From assembly GCF_000340885.1 (NCBI RefSeq), contig NC_020291.1:2169001-2233000 (forward strand): DNA of 64,000 bases, written 5' to 3'. This DNA is from Clostridium saccharoperbutylacetonicum N1-4(HMT) (GTDB lineage Bacteria > Bacillota > Clostridia > Clostridiales > Clostridiaceae). Made by a program: the position numbers and the translations under genes. Shown here piece by piece: positions 49,425 through 59,844 of the stretch; within the stretch, counting starts at the first letter, position 1, and each line of letters opens with the position of its first letter. A model generated the notes under the pieces. The model worked only from the letters and a program-made list of their open reading frames with translations. It had not been told where the DNA came from and did not search any database.

Positions 49425-51101
49425 ATGGAATTCAAACCACTGCCAATAGGTATAGATAATTTTGAGAAAATAGTAACAAGAGGATATTACTTTATTGATA
49501 AGACCCTACTTATAAAAGATTTGTTAGATAATAAAGCGGATGTTAATTTATTTACAAGACCAAGAAGATTTGGAAAAACACTAAATATGAGTATGCTTCA
49601 ATATTTTTTTGAAAATAACCCTAAAGATAATAGTTATCTTTTTGAAGGATTAAATATAATGGAAACTGGAGAAAAGTATACTTCTCATATGGGGCAGTAT
49701 CCTGTAATTAATTTGTCTTTAAAATCTGCTAAGCAGCCTAATTTTGAGTTGGCATTAAAGTGTATTAGGGATGAAATTGTAGATGAATTTAGGCGACATA
49801 AGTATGTTTTAGAGAGTAATAAATTGCAAGAGGAAAAAGAAAAATATTTAAAAATTACAAAGGCAGAAGAAGATGATTCTCTTTATGTAACTTCATTAAA
49901 ATTTTTATCACAATGTTTAGAGAAATATCATGGAAAGAAAGCCATAATCCTTATAGATGAATATGATGTGCCTCTTGAAAATGCATTTTTTGAAGGGTTC
50001 TACGATAAAATGATAGCTTTTATAAGATCTCTTTTTGAATCAGCCTTAAAAACAAATTCTTCCTTAGAATTTGCTGTAATGACAGGTTGTTTAAGAATTT
50101 CAAGAGAAAGTATATTTACTGGATTAAATAATTTGAATATAATTTCAATATTAAATGATAGATATGCTGAGTATTTTGGATTTTCTGATGATGAAGTTAA
50201 GGAATTAACTAAATATTATAAATTAGAAGAAAAATATTCATTAATAAAAGAGTGGTACAATGGATATATATTTGGACAGACAAATGTTTATAATCCATGG
50301 AGTGTAATAAAATTTATATATGATTTGCTTGCTAATATTAATGTTTTTCCATCATCATATTGGGCAAATACGAGCTCAAACAGCATAGTGAAAAGTCTTA
50401 TTGAAAAAGCAGATGATGAAACAAAGTCAGAAATAGAAACATTGATTGAAGGGAAGACAATAGAAAAGCCTATTCATGAAGATATAACATATGATGAAGT
50501 TTATGATAGTATGGATAATTTGTATAATTTCATGTTCTTTACAGGTTATTTTAAGAAAGTAAATGAAAGGTTAGAGGATGATACAAGGTATTTAGAAATT
50601 GCAATTCCTAATAAAGAAATAAAATATATTTTTAGGGAAAAAGTTTTAAAGTGGTTTAATGCTAAAATAAAAGCAGAGGATTTATCAAAAGTATATACCT
50701 CAGTATTAAAAGGTGATGTAGAAACTTTTCAAAGTGAGATAAACAGACTTTTAAGAAAAACCATAAGCTTCAATGATGCATATGAGAACTTTTATCATGG
50801 CTTTGTTGTAGGAGTACTTTCTGGGATTGATGGATATATAGTAAAATCTAACCGAGAATCTGGAGATGGAAGAAGTGATATTTATATACGCCCTCTTTCC
50901 ATATTTCAAAGAGCGGTAATTATAGAAATAAAAGTATGTGATAAACCTAAGGATCTTTTTACTAAGTGTGACAAAGCTCTTGAGCAGATAGAAGAAATGA
51001 AATATGAAGAAGAACTTAATGAAGAAGGTTATGAAGATATCATTAAATATGGGATGGCCTTTTATAGAAAAGACTGCTTGATAAAGGTTAAAGAGGAGTA
51101 A
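49425..51101 (+). CDS. AAA-ATPase-like protein with PD-(D/E)XK nuclease domain
   Basis: 558 residues. Starts with LPIGIDNFEKIVTRGYYFIDKT and a Walker A-like RPRRFGKTLNMSM; Walker B ILIDEYDVP near residue 180. C-terminal PDDEXK_9-type domain from about 470 (SNRESGDGRSDIYIRP, IEIKV). This pair (AAA-ATPase-like plus PD-(D/E)XK) occurs in large paralogous families in clostridia and Bacteroides. It is suspected to be selfish or defence-linked, but no function is established. Typical length. Codon use is like the neighbours. Confidence 0.85.
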   Translation: MEFKPLPIGIDNFEKIVTRGYYFIDKTLLIKDLLDNKADVNLFTRPRRFGKTLNMSMLQYFFENNPKDNSYLFEGLNIMETGEKYTSHMGQYPVINLSLKSAKQPNFELALKCIRDEIVDEFRRHKYVLESNKLQEEKEKYLKITKAEEDDSLYVTSLKFLSQCLEKYHGKKAIILIDEYDVPLENAFFEGFYDKMIAFIRSLFESALKTNSSLEFAVMTGCLRISRESIFTGLNNLNIISILNDRYAEYFGFSDDEVKELTKYYKLEEKYSLIKEWYNGYIFGQTNVYNPWSVIKFIYDLLANINVFPSSYWANTSSNSIVKSLIEKADDETKSEIETLIEGKTIEKPIHEDITYDEVYDSMDNLYNFMFFTGYFKKVNERLEDDTRYLEIAIPNKEIKYIFREKVLKWFNAKIKAEDLSKVYTSVLKGDVETFQSEINRLLRKTISFNDAYENFYHGFVVGVLSGIDGYIVKSNRESGDGRSDIYIRPLSIFQRAVIIEIKVCDKPKDLFTKCDKALEQIEEMKYEEELNEEGYEDIIKYGMAFYRKDCLIKVKEE

Positions 51102-51951
51102 TTGCAACATATTATATGGAATAGGATATAATGATTTATATTTATAATATGTATTTATAAGAGGAATATCTATAGTAATTGAATTTGATGAAAAGGGTCA
51201 TAAAAAGTAAGAATACTTTGCTTTTTTGGGCTCTTTTTTTATGTAAGGAAGGTCAAAAATTGAGGTGGACTTTGTTTGGTATTTTGATATTTATCTGTTT
51301 CAATATATTATCGAGATATAAATATATTTGAATTAGATTAGGAAGAGGAACTTGATGGCAATTTTACTTTTTGTAGAAGAATAATAAGACTAGAATATTG
51401 AAACGTAAGTATTAAAATAATGAAGACATAAGCTATAAGTTCATTTTGAAATAGTAAAAATGAATGTAGGAATTAAAGTAATAAAATTATGCCTTGATAA
51501 AAAACTTGAAGTAATATTGAAAAGGCGGCTAAAGAGTATTTTAAAAGTTAAGAATATCAAATTATGTGAAAAAATAATGTAATTAAGTAATATTTTGTTG
51601 TATAATATTTGTAAAGATTTATTTTAATTTAAAATATTTAGATGATAAGTATACATTAGTTAATAAAATTAATGCTTAACAATTATAATTTTACAAAAAC
51701 AAACAATAATTTTATGTTTTTTTGTATTTTTATAAATGTTATTAAAAATGTCTATTGAAGTGCACAGAAGATAATTATACTTTATGTTTTTGTTATAATC
51801 CTGTTAGAAACCAATGATAAAATTAGAATTAATTATATATAGTCAAGTGTAAACAATTACGCTTTTGATTATAAATAAATTAAATAGGAAAGGAGATTAT
51901 AATTGTAAAAATTAATACAAATCAAATATTTAGAAGGGGGGAAAGGGATTA
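51102..51951. other. 850-bp intergenic region before the large secreted protein
   Basis: A weak A/T-rich terminator hairpin lies near 51195-51240 (AAAAAGTAAG/CTTTGCTTTTT). A 40-codon frame at about 51463-51585 has no ribosome-binding site and is not called. A possible promoter is TTGAAG at about 51755, 17 nt, TATACT. I saw no riboswitch signature. Confidence 0.5.
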
Positions 51952-54900
51952 ATGGGAAACATCAAAAATCTATCTAGAACTATTTTGGTATCAATTCTTT
52001 TGAATGTATTTCTATTGGCATTATCAATGGAAATACCAGTGTTCTCCAATTACGCATATGCAGCAGCACCAGCGATTTCATCAACAAATTTTGAAAACAG
52101 TGCTACAAGTTCTGTTACTTATGGAAATGGTATATATGTTGCAGTTGGTCCTAATGGTTTAGTTAAAAGATCAACTGATGCATATACTTGGAGTACTGTT
52201 AATACAGGGGCTAACACTAATTATAGGAGCGTTACATATGGAAATGGCTTATTTGTAACAGTTGGTGATGGTGGAAAAATTTTAACATCTTCTGATGGAT
52301 TTACATGGGTGTCAGAATCATCAACAACCACTGATAATCTAACCAAAGTTATTTTTACAGGTTCAAAATTTTATGTAATTGGAAATTATTACAATGGATC
52401 ATTTACAGGGATTCTATTAAAATCCGATGATGGAATTTCATGGAGTACAGTTGAAGTTGGCCTTGGTAGCAGTAGCAAAGGATATAGTTCGCTTGCCTAT
52501 GGAAACGGAATAATAGTTGTTGGAGATCAACAAGGAAATACATATACATCAAACAATGATGGAACTTCATGGATATATACAGATTTGAAAGCATCTAATT
52601 CAAGTAATGTAAATTTTATTTCATATTTAAATAATAAATTTTATGCTAGTGATAGTAATGCTTATTTGTATTATTCATCAGATGGAATCAATTGGAATCA
52701 AGTAGGGGCACCTTTTAGAGTAGTCAGTTCAGGAGGATGTGCCCAAGCCTTTTGTGGATTTTATGATGGAACTAAATATTATATGCTTGGTTTTGATTTA
52801 AGTTCTTATGGTGGAGTTATGACATCTACAGATGGAATTAATTTTACAGTAGAAAGAAAAGATTCTACATCCATTGCTAGGGACTGCTTATTTGCTAATG
52901 GTAAATATATTCAAGCAAATGATCAAGGTTTACTAGTGTCTTCTGATGGAGTTAATTGGAAGCATGCATTAGTAAATGGTGATTTTACTTCCATTGCTTT
53001 TGATGGTACTAATTATTTTACAGCAGGTTCCACAGGAGCATCTGATGGAGCAATTTATAAATCTACTGATTATTCAGATTGGACAATGTTGCAGATTCCT
53101 TTAAATAAAGGGATTAATGGAATAGCCTATGGTAATGGAAAATATGTTGCAGTCGGTAATACTGCTTCAAATGGAAAAGGTACTATATTAAAATCTACTG
53201 ATGGAACAAGTTGGACATTAGGAAGCTCACCAAATAACGAACAGTCTGGTTTGTGTTCAATAACATATGGAAATAACATGTTTGTCGCAGTAGGAAGTAA
53301 TCTTAGTATTATTACTTCAACGGATGGGGAAAACTGGACATCAAGAAAATATGATAATGCCACTTATACTTTAAGATCAGTTGCTTTTATTAATGAAAAG
53401 TTTGTAGCATGTGGTGATAATGGAAAAGTATTTTATTCTGATGATGGGACAGCTTGGACTGATGGTAGTTTTTCGGGTTCGGATGTTAGCTTTTACGGTG
53501 CTGCATATGGTAATGGTAAATATGTTTTAGTTGGACAAGAAAATAGTAATTATAATGGATTTACAACTACGTCTACAGATTTAAACACATATACAACAGC
53601 AAAGCCAGAAACTGACCTGTCCTATTTTACAGGTATAAAATACGCAAATGGTAACTTTTTAGCAATTGCTAATGGTGCTAATGACCCATATCATGCATTT
53701 ATATCAACTTCTACAGATGGATTAAATTGGAGTAACACCGATTGTAATAATACATCATACATATTTGGTGTTGACTTCATAAACACTAAGTTTAGGGTTA
53801 TTGGCTCAAATGGATTTGCGTTAACTGCTGATATTCCAAGTGTTTCTCAAAGTGCACCAACAGTAACAGCAATAAGTCCAACATCAGGAACAGCATCAGG
53901 GGGAACAGTTGTAACAATAACAGGGACAGACTTCACTGGAGTAACAGCAGTAAAGTTTGGAAGCACAAATGCAACAAGTTATACAGTAGATAGTGCAACC
54001 CAAATAACAGCAACAGCGCCAGCAGGAAGTGCAGGAACTGTAGATATAACAGTAACAACAGCAGGAGGGACAAGCTCAACAGGTAGTACAGATCAGTTTA
54101 CCTATATGCAAACAGTAGCAACGCCAACCGCAAGTATATCAGGCGGGGCGGTAGCAAGTGGAACAACAGTAACATTAAGCAGCGGAACATCGGGAGCAAC
54201 AATATACTACACAACAGATGGAACTACACCAACAACGTCAAGTACACAATATACTGGGGCAATAACAGTAAACAGTGCAATGACAATCAAGGCAATAGCA
54301 GTAAAGAGTGGAATGACAGATAGTGGTGTAATGAGTGAAAGCTACACAATAATGGGAACTGTAGCAACACCGACAGCAAGCATAACAAGCGGGGCGGTAG
54401 CAAGTGGAACAGCAGTAACATTAAGCAGTTCAACCTCAGGAGCAACAATATACTACACAACCAATGGAACTACACCAACAACGTCAAGTACACAATATGC
54501 TGGAGCAATAACAGTAAACAGTGCAATGACAATCAAGGCAATAGCAGTAAAGAGTGGAATGACAGATAGTAGTGTGATGAGTGAAAGCTATACAATAATG
54601 GGAACTGTAGCAACACCGACTGCAAGTATATCAGGCGGAGCAGTAGCAAGTGGAACAACAGTAACATTAAGCAGCGAAACCTCAGGAGCAACAATATACT
54701 ACACAACCAATGGAACTACACCAACAACGTCAAGTACACAATATACTGGAGCAATAACAGTAAACAGTGCAATGACAATCAAGGCAATAGCAGTAAAGAG
54801 TGGAATGACAGATAGTGGTGTGATGAGCGAAAGCTATACAATAATTGGAACAGCAGCAACACCGACTGCAAGCATAACAAGCGGAGCAGTAGCAAGTGGA

Positions 54901-57057
54901 ACAACGGTAACATTAAGCAGTGTAACCTCAGGAGCAACAATATACTACACAACCAATGGAACTACACCAACAATGTCAAGTACACAATATACTGGAGCAA
55001 TAACAGTAAATAGTGCAATGACAATCAAGGCAATAGCAGTAAAGAGTGGAATGACAGATAGTGGTGTGATGAGTGAAAGTTATACAATAATGGGAACTGT
55101 AGCAACACCGACCGCAAGTATATCAGGCGGGGCGGTAGCAAGTGGAACAACAGTAACATTAAGCAGCGAAACCTCAGGAGCAACAATATACTACACAACC
55201 AATGGAACTACACCAACAATGTCAAGTACACAATATACTGGAGCAATAACATTAAACAGTGCAATGACAATCAAGGCAATAGCAGTAAAGAGTGGAATGA
55301 CAGATAGTAATGTAATGAGTGAAAGCTACACAATAATGGGAACAGTAACATATACACTTAACTATACAGCAGAAGCAGGTGGAAGGATTGAAGGTAATAC
55401 ATCACAAACAGTAAATAGTGGAGGAAGCGGAACTACAGTAACAGCAGTGGCGAATTCTGGATATCATTTTACAAGTTGGAGTGATGGAAATTCTTATGCA
55501 AGTAGACGAGATATGAATGTAGCTATAAACATAAATGTAAGCGCAGGTTTTGGACTTAATTTACCGAGTAACACAGATACAACACCTGTAGCAGTAAGAA
55601 TTATTGGCACTGGACAAGTAAATAATACTTTAGAAGCTCAATTAATTGATGTGAATGGTGCAGATGTTACTACCTCCGCAGCAGTAACCTATAGGTGGTA
55701 TAGAATTCCAAGTGAAGATTCTGAAGGCGGAACATTAATAGGTGAAGATAAAACCTATAGATTAGTTAGTGATGATGCAGGAAGTTACATTAAATTAGTA
55801 GTATCTTATATAGATGAACACTTTAGAAGAATTACATCGAGGATATTAGGAAATACATCAAATAATACAAATTCATCAGGTAGTAAGAATTCTAATAGCT
55901 CATCAACTCAACAAATTACAGTAAAAGTAACAGATGGAAGTAATGACACCCCAGTTTCACAAACTGTAATAGAGAGAATAACTGCAAGTGATGGAACTAA
56001 GAAAGATACAGTAACTTATACAGCCGATAAAGCAAAAGAAACAATAGCAGCATTAACTAGTGCTGGAAAGGATACTGCAAGAATAGTTGCAGCAGATTCA
56101 GATCCTTCTGTATCTGAAACTCAGGTTAATATCCCTAGAGATACACTAAGTGCACTTTCAAGTGGAAATGTAAATTTACAAATAGAAACAGGTGGTGCAA
56201 TAGTTTCATTACCAAAAGAATCTGTACAAGGTCTAGCTGGAAGTGGACAATTAAATGGAGATCTATATTTTAGATTAGTTCCAATAAATGATACAACAAG
56301 GCAGACAGAAATTAAAACAACTGCAGATAAAGAAGCAGCAGTAAAACTAGTTACAGGAAATAAAGGAGTGCAAGTATTAGGAACACCAATGACTATAGAA
56401 ACAAATATGAGTCAAAGAGATGTAGATATTGTATTACCATTAAAAGGCGTTATAATTCCAACAAATCAAAATGAAAGACAAGCTTTTTTAAATGATCTTG
56501 GAGTATTCATTGAACATAGTGATGGTGAAAAAGTGCTTGAAAAAGGTCAGGTAGTTGAATATTCACCAGGTGTCTTTGGAATCAAATTTACAGTAAAGAA
56601 GTTCAGTGATTTTACAATAGTAAAATTAAATAAGAGCAATCAAATTGGTTGGAAAAAAGACAATGGTTATTGGTATTTCTTTGACAAAACTGGAACTATG
56701 ATAACTGGATGGTATAAGTCAGAGACTGGCGATTGGACCTTCGATGGTAAAGATACAGTAGGACAATGGTTCCATTTAGGTAAAGATGGAAAGATGGATA
56801 TGGGCTGGTTTAAAGATACTGATGGTTCATGGTACTTCCTATGTGATGGCAAGGATTATGGTGCTTTAGGTTACATGGAAACTGGATGGAAATTCATAGA
56901 TGGTAAGTGGTATTTCTTGAAAGGAAATGGAGCTATGGCAACAGGTTGGACATATGTCGATGGCAATTGGTACTATCTACAATCAAATGGAAGTATGTCA
57001 AGCAACACAGTAGTTGATGGTTATACATTAAATGCAAGTGGAGCTTGGGTTCAATAA
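51952..57057 (+). CDS. Large secreted modular protein with choline-binding-type repeats
   Basis: 1701 residues. Signal peptide at 1-38 (ends AYAAAP). Residues about 40-635 are degenerate propeller blades with the ASP-box-like SSDGxxW motif. An IPT/TIG domain spans about 640-720 (ISPTSGTASGGTVVTITG). Five CHB_HEX_C-type repeats of exactly 82 residues lie at 722-1131, then an InlB/Flg_new-like module at about 1132-1205, a Ser/Asn linker with further beta domains, and from about 1563 a run of cell-wall binding repeats (GWKKDNGYWYF, GWFKDTDGSWYF, GWKFIDGKWYF). It should be held on the wall through choline or teichoic acid. Role: adhesin or glycan-binding scaffold. A strong AAGGGGGG site precedes the ATG. 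Confidence 0.85.
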   Translation: MGNIKNLSRTILVSILLNVFLLALSMEIPVFSNYAYAAAPAISSTNFENSATSSVTYGNGIYVAVGPNGLVKRSTDAYTWSTVNTGANTNYRSVTYGNGLFVTVGDGGKILTSSDGFTWVSESSTTTDNLTKVIFTGSKFYVIGNYYNGSFTGILLKSDDGISWSTVEVGLGSSSKGYSSLAYGNGIIVVGDQQGNTYTSNNDGTSWIYTDLKASNSSNVNFISYLNNKFYASDSNAYLYYSSDGINWNQVGAPFRVVSSGGCAQAFCGFYDGTKYYMLGFDLSSYGGVMTSTDGINFTVERKDSTSIARDCLFANGKYIQANDQGLLVSSDGVNWKHALVNGDFTSIAFDGTNYFTAGSTGASDGAIYKSTDYSDWTMLQIPLNKGINGIAYGNGKYVAVGNTASNGKGTILKSTDGTSWTLGSSPNNEQSGLCSITYGNNMFVAVGSNLSIITSTDGENWTSRKYDNATYTLRSVAFINEKFVACGDNGKVFYSDDGTAWTDGSFSGSDVSFYGAAYGNGKYVLVGQENSNYNGFTTTSTDLNTYTTAKPETDLSYFTGIKYANGNFLAIANGANDPYHAFISTSTDGLNWSNTDCNNTSYIFGVDFINTKFRVIGSNGFALTADIPSVSQSAPTVTAISPTSGTASGGTVVTITGTDFTGVTAVKFGSTNATSYTVDSATQITATAPAGSAGTVDITVTTAGGTSSTGSTDQFTYMQTVATPTASISGGAVASGTTVTLSSGTSGATIYYTTDGTTPTTSSTQYTGAITVNSAMTIKAIAVKSGMTDSGVMSESYTIMGTVATPTASITSGAVASGTAVTLSSSTSGATIYYTTNGTTPTTSSTQYAGAITVNSAMTIKAIAVKSGMTDSSVMSESYTIMGTVATPTASISGGAVASGTTVTLSSETSGATIYYTTNGTTPTTSSTQYTGAITVNSAMTIKAIAVKSGMTDSGVMSESYTIIGTAATPTASITSGAVASGTTVTLSSVTSGATIYYTTNGTTPTMSSTQYTGAITVNSAMTIKAIAVKSGMTDSGVMSESYTIMGTVATPTASISGGAVASGTTVTLSSETSGATIYYTTNGTTPTMSSTQYTGAITLNSAMTIKAIAVKSGMTDSNVMSESYTIMGTVTYTLNYTAEAGGRIEGNTSQTVNSGGSGTTVTAVANSGYHFTSWSDGNSYASRRDMNVAININVSAGFGLNLPSNTDTTPVAVRIIGTGQVNNTLEAQLIDVNGADVTTSAAVTYRWYRIPSEDSEGGTLIGEDKTYRLVSDDAGSYIKLVVSYIDEHFRRITSRILGNTSNNTNSSGSKNSNSSSTQQITVKVTDGSNDTPVSQTVIERITASDGTKKDTVTYTADKAKETIAALTSAGKDTARIVAADSDPSVSETQVNIPRDTLSALSSGNVNLQIETGGAIVSLPKESVQGLAGSGQLNGDLYFRLVPINDTTRQTEIKTTADKEAAVKLVTGNKGVQVLGTPMTIETNMSQRDVDIVLPLKGVIIPTNQNERQAFLNDLGVFIEHSDGEKVLEKGQVVEYSPGVFGIKFTVKKFSDFTIVKLNKSNQIGWKKDNGYWYFFDKTGTMITGWYKSETGDWTFDGKDTVGQWFHLGKDGKMDMGWFKDTDGSWYFLCDGKDYGALGYMETGWKFIDGKWYFLKGNGAMATGWTYVDGNWYYLQSNGSMSSNTVVDGYTLNASGAWVQ
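54115..55344 (+). repeat. Five tandem 246-bp repeats (CHB_HEX_C modules)
   Basis: Units begin at 54115, 54361, 54607, 54853 and 55099, each 82 codons and over 90% alike by eye. They differ by scattered synonymous and a few coding changes, such as GTTVTLSSGTSG versus GTTVTLSSETSG. Confidence 0.9.
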
Positions 57058-57075
57058 AGTAATAATGTAATAAGG

Positions 57076-57119
57076 GAGAACTAAATCCAGATGATAATGG
57101 AGGAGGTTCTCTTTTTTTT
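57076..57119 (+). terminator. Repeated terminator element, copy 3
   Basis: GAGAAC (57076-57081)/GTTCTC (57106-57111) with inner TCCA/TGGA pairing, then eight T. Loop core CCAGATGATAATGG. Confidence 0.8.
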
Positions 57120-57368
57120 ATTTTGTTTAAAGAATATATTTATAATAAATTATGTGAATATAGAAATTGTAAAATAATGTTTAAATATATGATGGAGACT
57201 ATTTACAATAACAGACAATTATGTTATTATTTTTTATGAACGTATGTTCTGTGGGTGAAATTTAAATATATACTAATATATTTATTAGTATAACTTTATA
57301 TTACTTACTAATAACTCTAAATTATTAAAAAATATAGGAGATCTTATAACTATTGGAGGCTAAATACT
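57120..57368. other. Upstream region of the YciI-like gene
   Basis: No gene. It contains a perfect 10-bp inverted repeat TATACTAATA/TATTAGTATA with a 4-nt spacer at 57269-57292, a possible operator. Confidence 0.45.
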
Positions 57369-57653
57369 ATGAAAAAAGGCGATAAGTTATTTGTAAGAAT
57401 TGATTATAAAAATAATGAATTAGAAACTACTTCACAGGATTTTCAAGATCACGTAGAATATTTAAAGGGTGTAGCAGCTGAAAGATACTTTGTTGGGGGT
57501 GGCTTCAACAATGCTACAAGTGGTATGATTATATTTGAAGCCAAGGATTTGGAAGATGCAAAGTTGATTTCTCAAAAAGATCCTATAATTGAACGAAATC
57601 TTTATACAACTGAAGTGTACGAATGGGAGTTGCTGATATTATCAGATTTTTAA
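57369..57653 (+). CDS. YciI-related small protein
   Basis: 94 residues with the alpha/beta ferredoxin-like YCII layout: a first strand LFVRIDYKNN, a helix EYLKGVAAERYFVGGGFNNATSG, then SGMIIFEAKDLEDAKLISQKDP with the family's D-P. YciI-like proteins dimerise and bind small aromatic or acidic ligands; function here unknown. It lies 50 nt before an ATPase gene. Confidence 0.7.
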   Translation: MKKGDKLFVRIDYKNNELETTSQDFQDHVEYLKGVAAERYFVGGGFNNATSGMIIFEAKDLEDAKLISQKDPIIERNLYTTEVYEWELLILSDF

Positions 57654-57703
57654 TGGCAGAAAGTCAGTAAAACATAAGTTTAATAAAGAGGTGATATCGA
57701 GAA

Positions 57704-58450
57704 ATGTTATATGATAGTTTATACATAAAAGAAATTCGTCTCAAGCAGGAAATTAATAAAGAAGAAAGTTACATTAAAGATTTGCCTGTAGTTAATAATT
57801 TAAATAGTGTGGCTTTATCTAGCAATGTAACCTTTTTTGTTGGTGAAAATGGTAGTGGAAAATCAACCTTATTAGAGGCCATTGCTGTTAATAGTGGGTT
57901 TAATGCAGAAGGTGGAACTAGAAACTTTTGTTTTTCATCACGGGAAACTCATTCTGATTTATATAAGTATATAACTGTAGTGAAAAGTGTTAATAGACCT
58001 AAGGATGGATTTTTTCTAAGGGCAGAAAGTTTTTACAATGTAGCAACTGAAATAGAACGGCTCGATTCAGAAAGTTCTATGGGCAATCCTGTTATATATA
58101 GTTATGGAGGGACATCCTTACATAAGATGTCTCATGGTGAAAGTTTTATTACACTCATGACTAATCGTTTTAGTGGACATGGACTGTATATTTTAGATGA
58201 ACCAGAAGCAGCATTGTCACCATTAAAGCAAATGGCTATGCTTACCATAATTAATGAACTAGTTAAGAAAAAATCCCAGTTTATCATTGCAACTCATTCA
58301 CCTATATTAATGGCTTATCCAGATGCGGATATATTTGTTATAGATGAGGATGGAATCACTAAAACTCCATATAAAAAAACTGATAACTATATGATGACAA
58401 GAAAGTTTTTAGAGAATCCTGAAAAAATGATGAAGTATTTGTTTGAATAG
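57704..58450 (+). CDS. AAA-family (ABC-type) ATPase
   Basis: 248 residues. Walker A GENGSGKST (residues 47-55), a signature-like HGESFITLM, Walker B YILDEPEAALSP, and the H-loop in IATHSP. This is the single-domain AAA_21/SMC-like ATPase type found in stand-alone clostridial genes, without a membrane partner. It may pair with the upstream YciI-like protein. Role unknown. A 142-bp repeat starts 13 bp after its stop. Confidence 0.8.
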   Translation: MLYDSLYIKEIRLKQEINKEESYIKDLPVVNNLNSVALSSNVTFFVGENGSGKSTLLEAIAVNSGFNAEGGTRNFCFSSRETHSDLYKYITVVKSVNRPKDGFFLRAESFYNVATEIERLDSESSMGNPVIYSYGGTSLHKMSHGESFITLMTNRFSGHGLYILDEPEAALSPLKQMAMLTIINELVKKKSQFIIATHSPILMAYPDADIFVIDEDGITKTPYKKTDNYMMTRKFLENPEKMMKYLFE

Positions 58451-58462
58451 ACTAGCATTGAA

Positions 58463-58604
58463 AATTGGTTTAGTGGTATTTTTCTATTTAATAATCAGAT
58501 CAAGAAAATTTAATTTGAAGATTTTAAAATAAAAAACACGATTATAGTGCTTGATTATGGGCTGTCCAAACACGCATTTATTTTTTAAAAGTGAATAATT
58601 TATC
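58463..58604. repeat. 142-bp direct repeat, copy 1
   Basis: Matches 59645-59786 without indels (offset 1182 bp), about 85-90% identical by eye. The core gattatagtgcttg...tgtccaaacacgcattta is best kept. It lies between the ATPase and the SPL-like gene. Confidence 0.75.
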
Positions 58605-58702
58605 AAAATACTTATAATTTATTTGTAATATGACATATAGCTGTCTTATTAAGCTTAGTATAATAGCCTTATCAAATAATATTAGAAAGGAGTTACGATT
58701 AT

Positions 58703-59575
58703 ATGCATGAAGTGATATCAAAGGGTATACTATCTAGTAATAATGGAATGAATATTTATAGAGGATGTACTCATGGCTGTATATATTGTGACGCCAGAAG
58801 TCATTGTTATGGAATGGATCATATTTTTGAAGACATAGAGATTAAGTCTAATGTGATGCAGCTATTAGAAGATACACTTAGGAAAAAACGAAAAAAGTGC
58901 ATGATTGGAACAGGTGCAATGAGTGATCCGTACATTCATCTAGAAGAAAAGCTACAAAACACAAGAAGATGTTTAGAGATAATTGAAAAATATGGATTTG
59001 GATTAGCAATACAAACTAAATCAAATAGAATATTAAGAGATTTGGATTTGCTAAAAAGTATAAATAATAAGGCAAAGTGTGTTGTACAGATTACATTAAC
59101 CACTTATGATGAAGAATTATGCAAAATTATTGAACCAAACGTTTCTACAACAAAAGAACGCTTTGAAGTGTTAAAGATAATGAGGGATAACAAAATTCCT
59201 ACAGTAGTTTGGATAACTCCTATTTTACCGTATATAAATGATACAGAAGAAAATATAAGAGGAATTTTAGATTATTGTATAGAAGCTAAAGTTAAAGGAA
59301 TTATAGTATTTGGCATTGGCTTAACCTTAAGAAATGGGAATAGGGAATATTATTATGAAAATTTAGATAAGCATTTTAAAGGTTTGAAAGAAAAATACAT
59401 AAGAGAATATGGAAATAGTTATGAAGTAATAAGTAGAAATCATAAAGAAATTATGAAAATTATTAAAGAAACCTGTGATAAGCATAATATTATTTATGAT
59501 GTTAGAGAAGTTTTTGATTATATGAGAGTTTTTGAAGAGAAAAATAATGAAGTTCAAATAGGGTTTGATATATAG
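58703..59575 (+). CDS. Radical SAM protein of the SPL family
   Basis: 290 residues. The cluster motif CxxxCxxC is C22, C26 and C29 in RGCTHGCIYC. Early MNIYRGC and GTGAMSDPYIHLEEK mark the spore-photoproduct-lyase-like (SPL) family. It is shorter than true SplB and has no N-terminal DNA-binding part I recognise, so repair of spore photoproduct is not assumed. AGAAAGGAG precedes the ATG. It is bracketed by a 142-bp direct repeat. Confidence 0.82.
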   Translation: MHEVISKGILSSNNGMNIYRGCTHGCIYCDARSHCYGMDHIFEDIEIKSNVMQLLEDTLRKKRKKCMIGTGAMSDPYIHLEEKLQNTRRCLEIIEKYGFGLAIQTKSNRILRDLDLLKSINNKAKCVVQITLTTYDEELCKIIEPNVSTTKERFEVLKIMRDNKIPTVVWITPILPYINDTEENIRGILDYCIEAKVKGIIVFGIGLTLRNGNREYYYENLDKHFKGLKEKYIREYGNSYEVISRNHKEIMKIIKETCDKHNIIYDVREVFDYMRVFEEKNNEVQIGFDI

Positions 59576-59644
59576 TAATTGCACTAATCAATGGAAGATT
59601 GGTGCTTTTTCTTATTAAAAAAGCATAAGTTCTTGAAAATAAAA

Positions 59645-59786
59645 TCATTCTTTAGTAGTATCTTTCTATTTAATAATTACATCAAGAAAATTTAATTTGA
59701 AGATATATAAATAAAAAACGCGATTATAGTGCTTGGTTATAGGTTGTCCAAACACGCATTTATTCCTTAAAAGTGAATAATTTATC
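59645..59786. repeat. 142-bp direct repeat, copy 2
   Basis: Same orientation as the copy at 58463-58604. Here TTGG/CCAA within gtgcttgg...ccaaacac can pair, so it may fold; the first copy has an A in one arm. Confidence 0.75.
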
Positions 59787-59844
59787 TTTTAATTTCCAAC
59801 AATAACTATAGAAAAGTGTATAGTTTTGAAGGAGATTTCTACTT

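Noticed and set aside
49425..51101. Dedicated antiphage defence island around the AAA-ATPase/PD-(D/E)XK gene
   Set aside because: It stands alone with no other defence-type gene in the flanks, and this family is widespread in multiple copies without shown defence activity.
51463..51585. 40-codon plus-strand frame rich in Lys and Leu
   Set aside because: No ribosome-binding site and composition expected by chance in AT-rich DNA.
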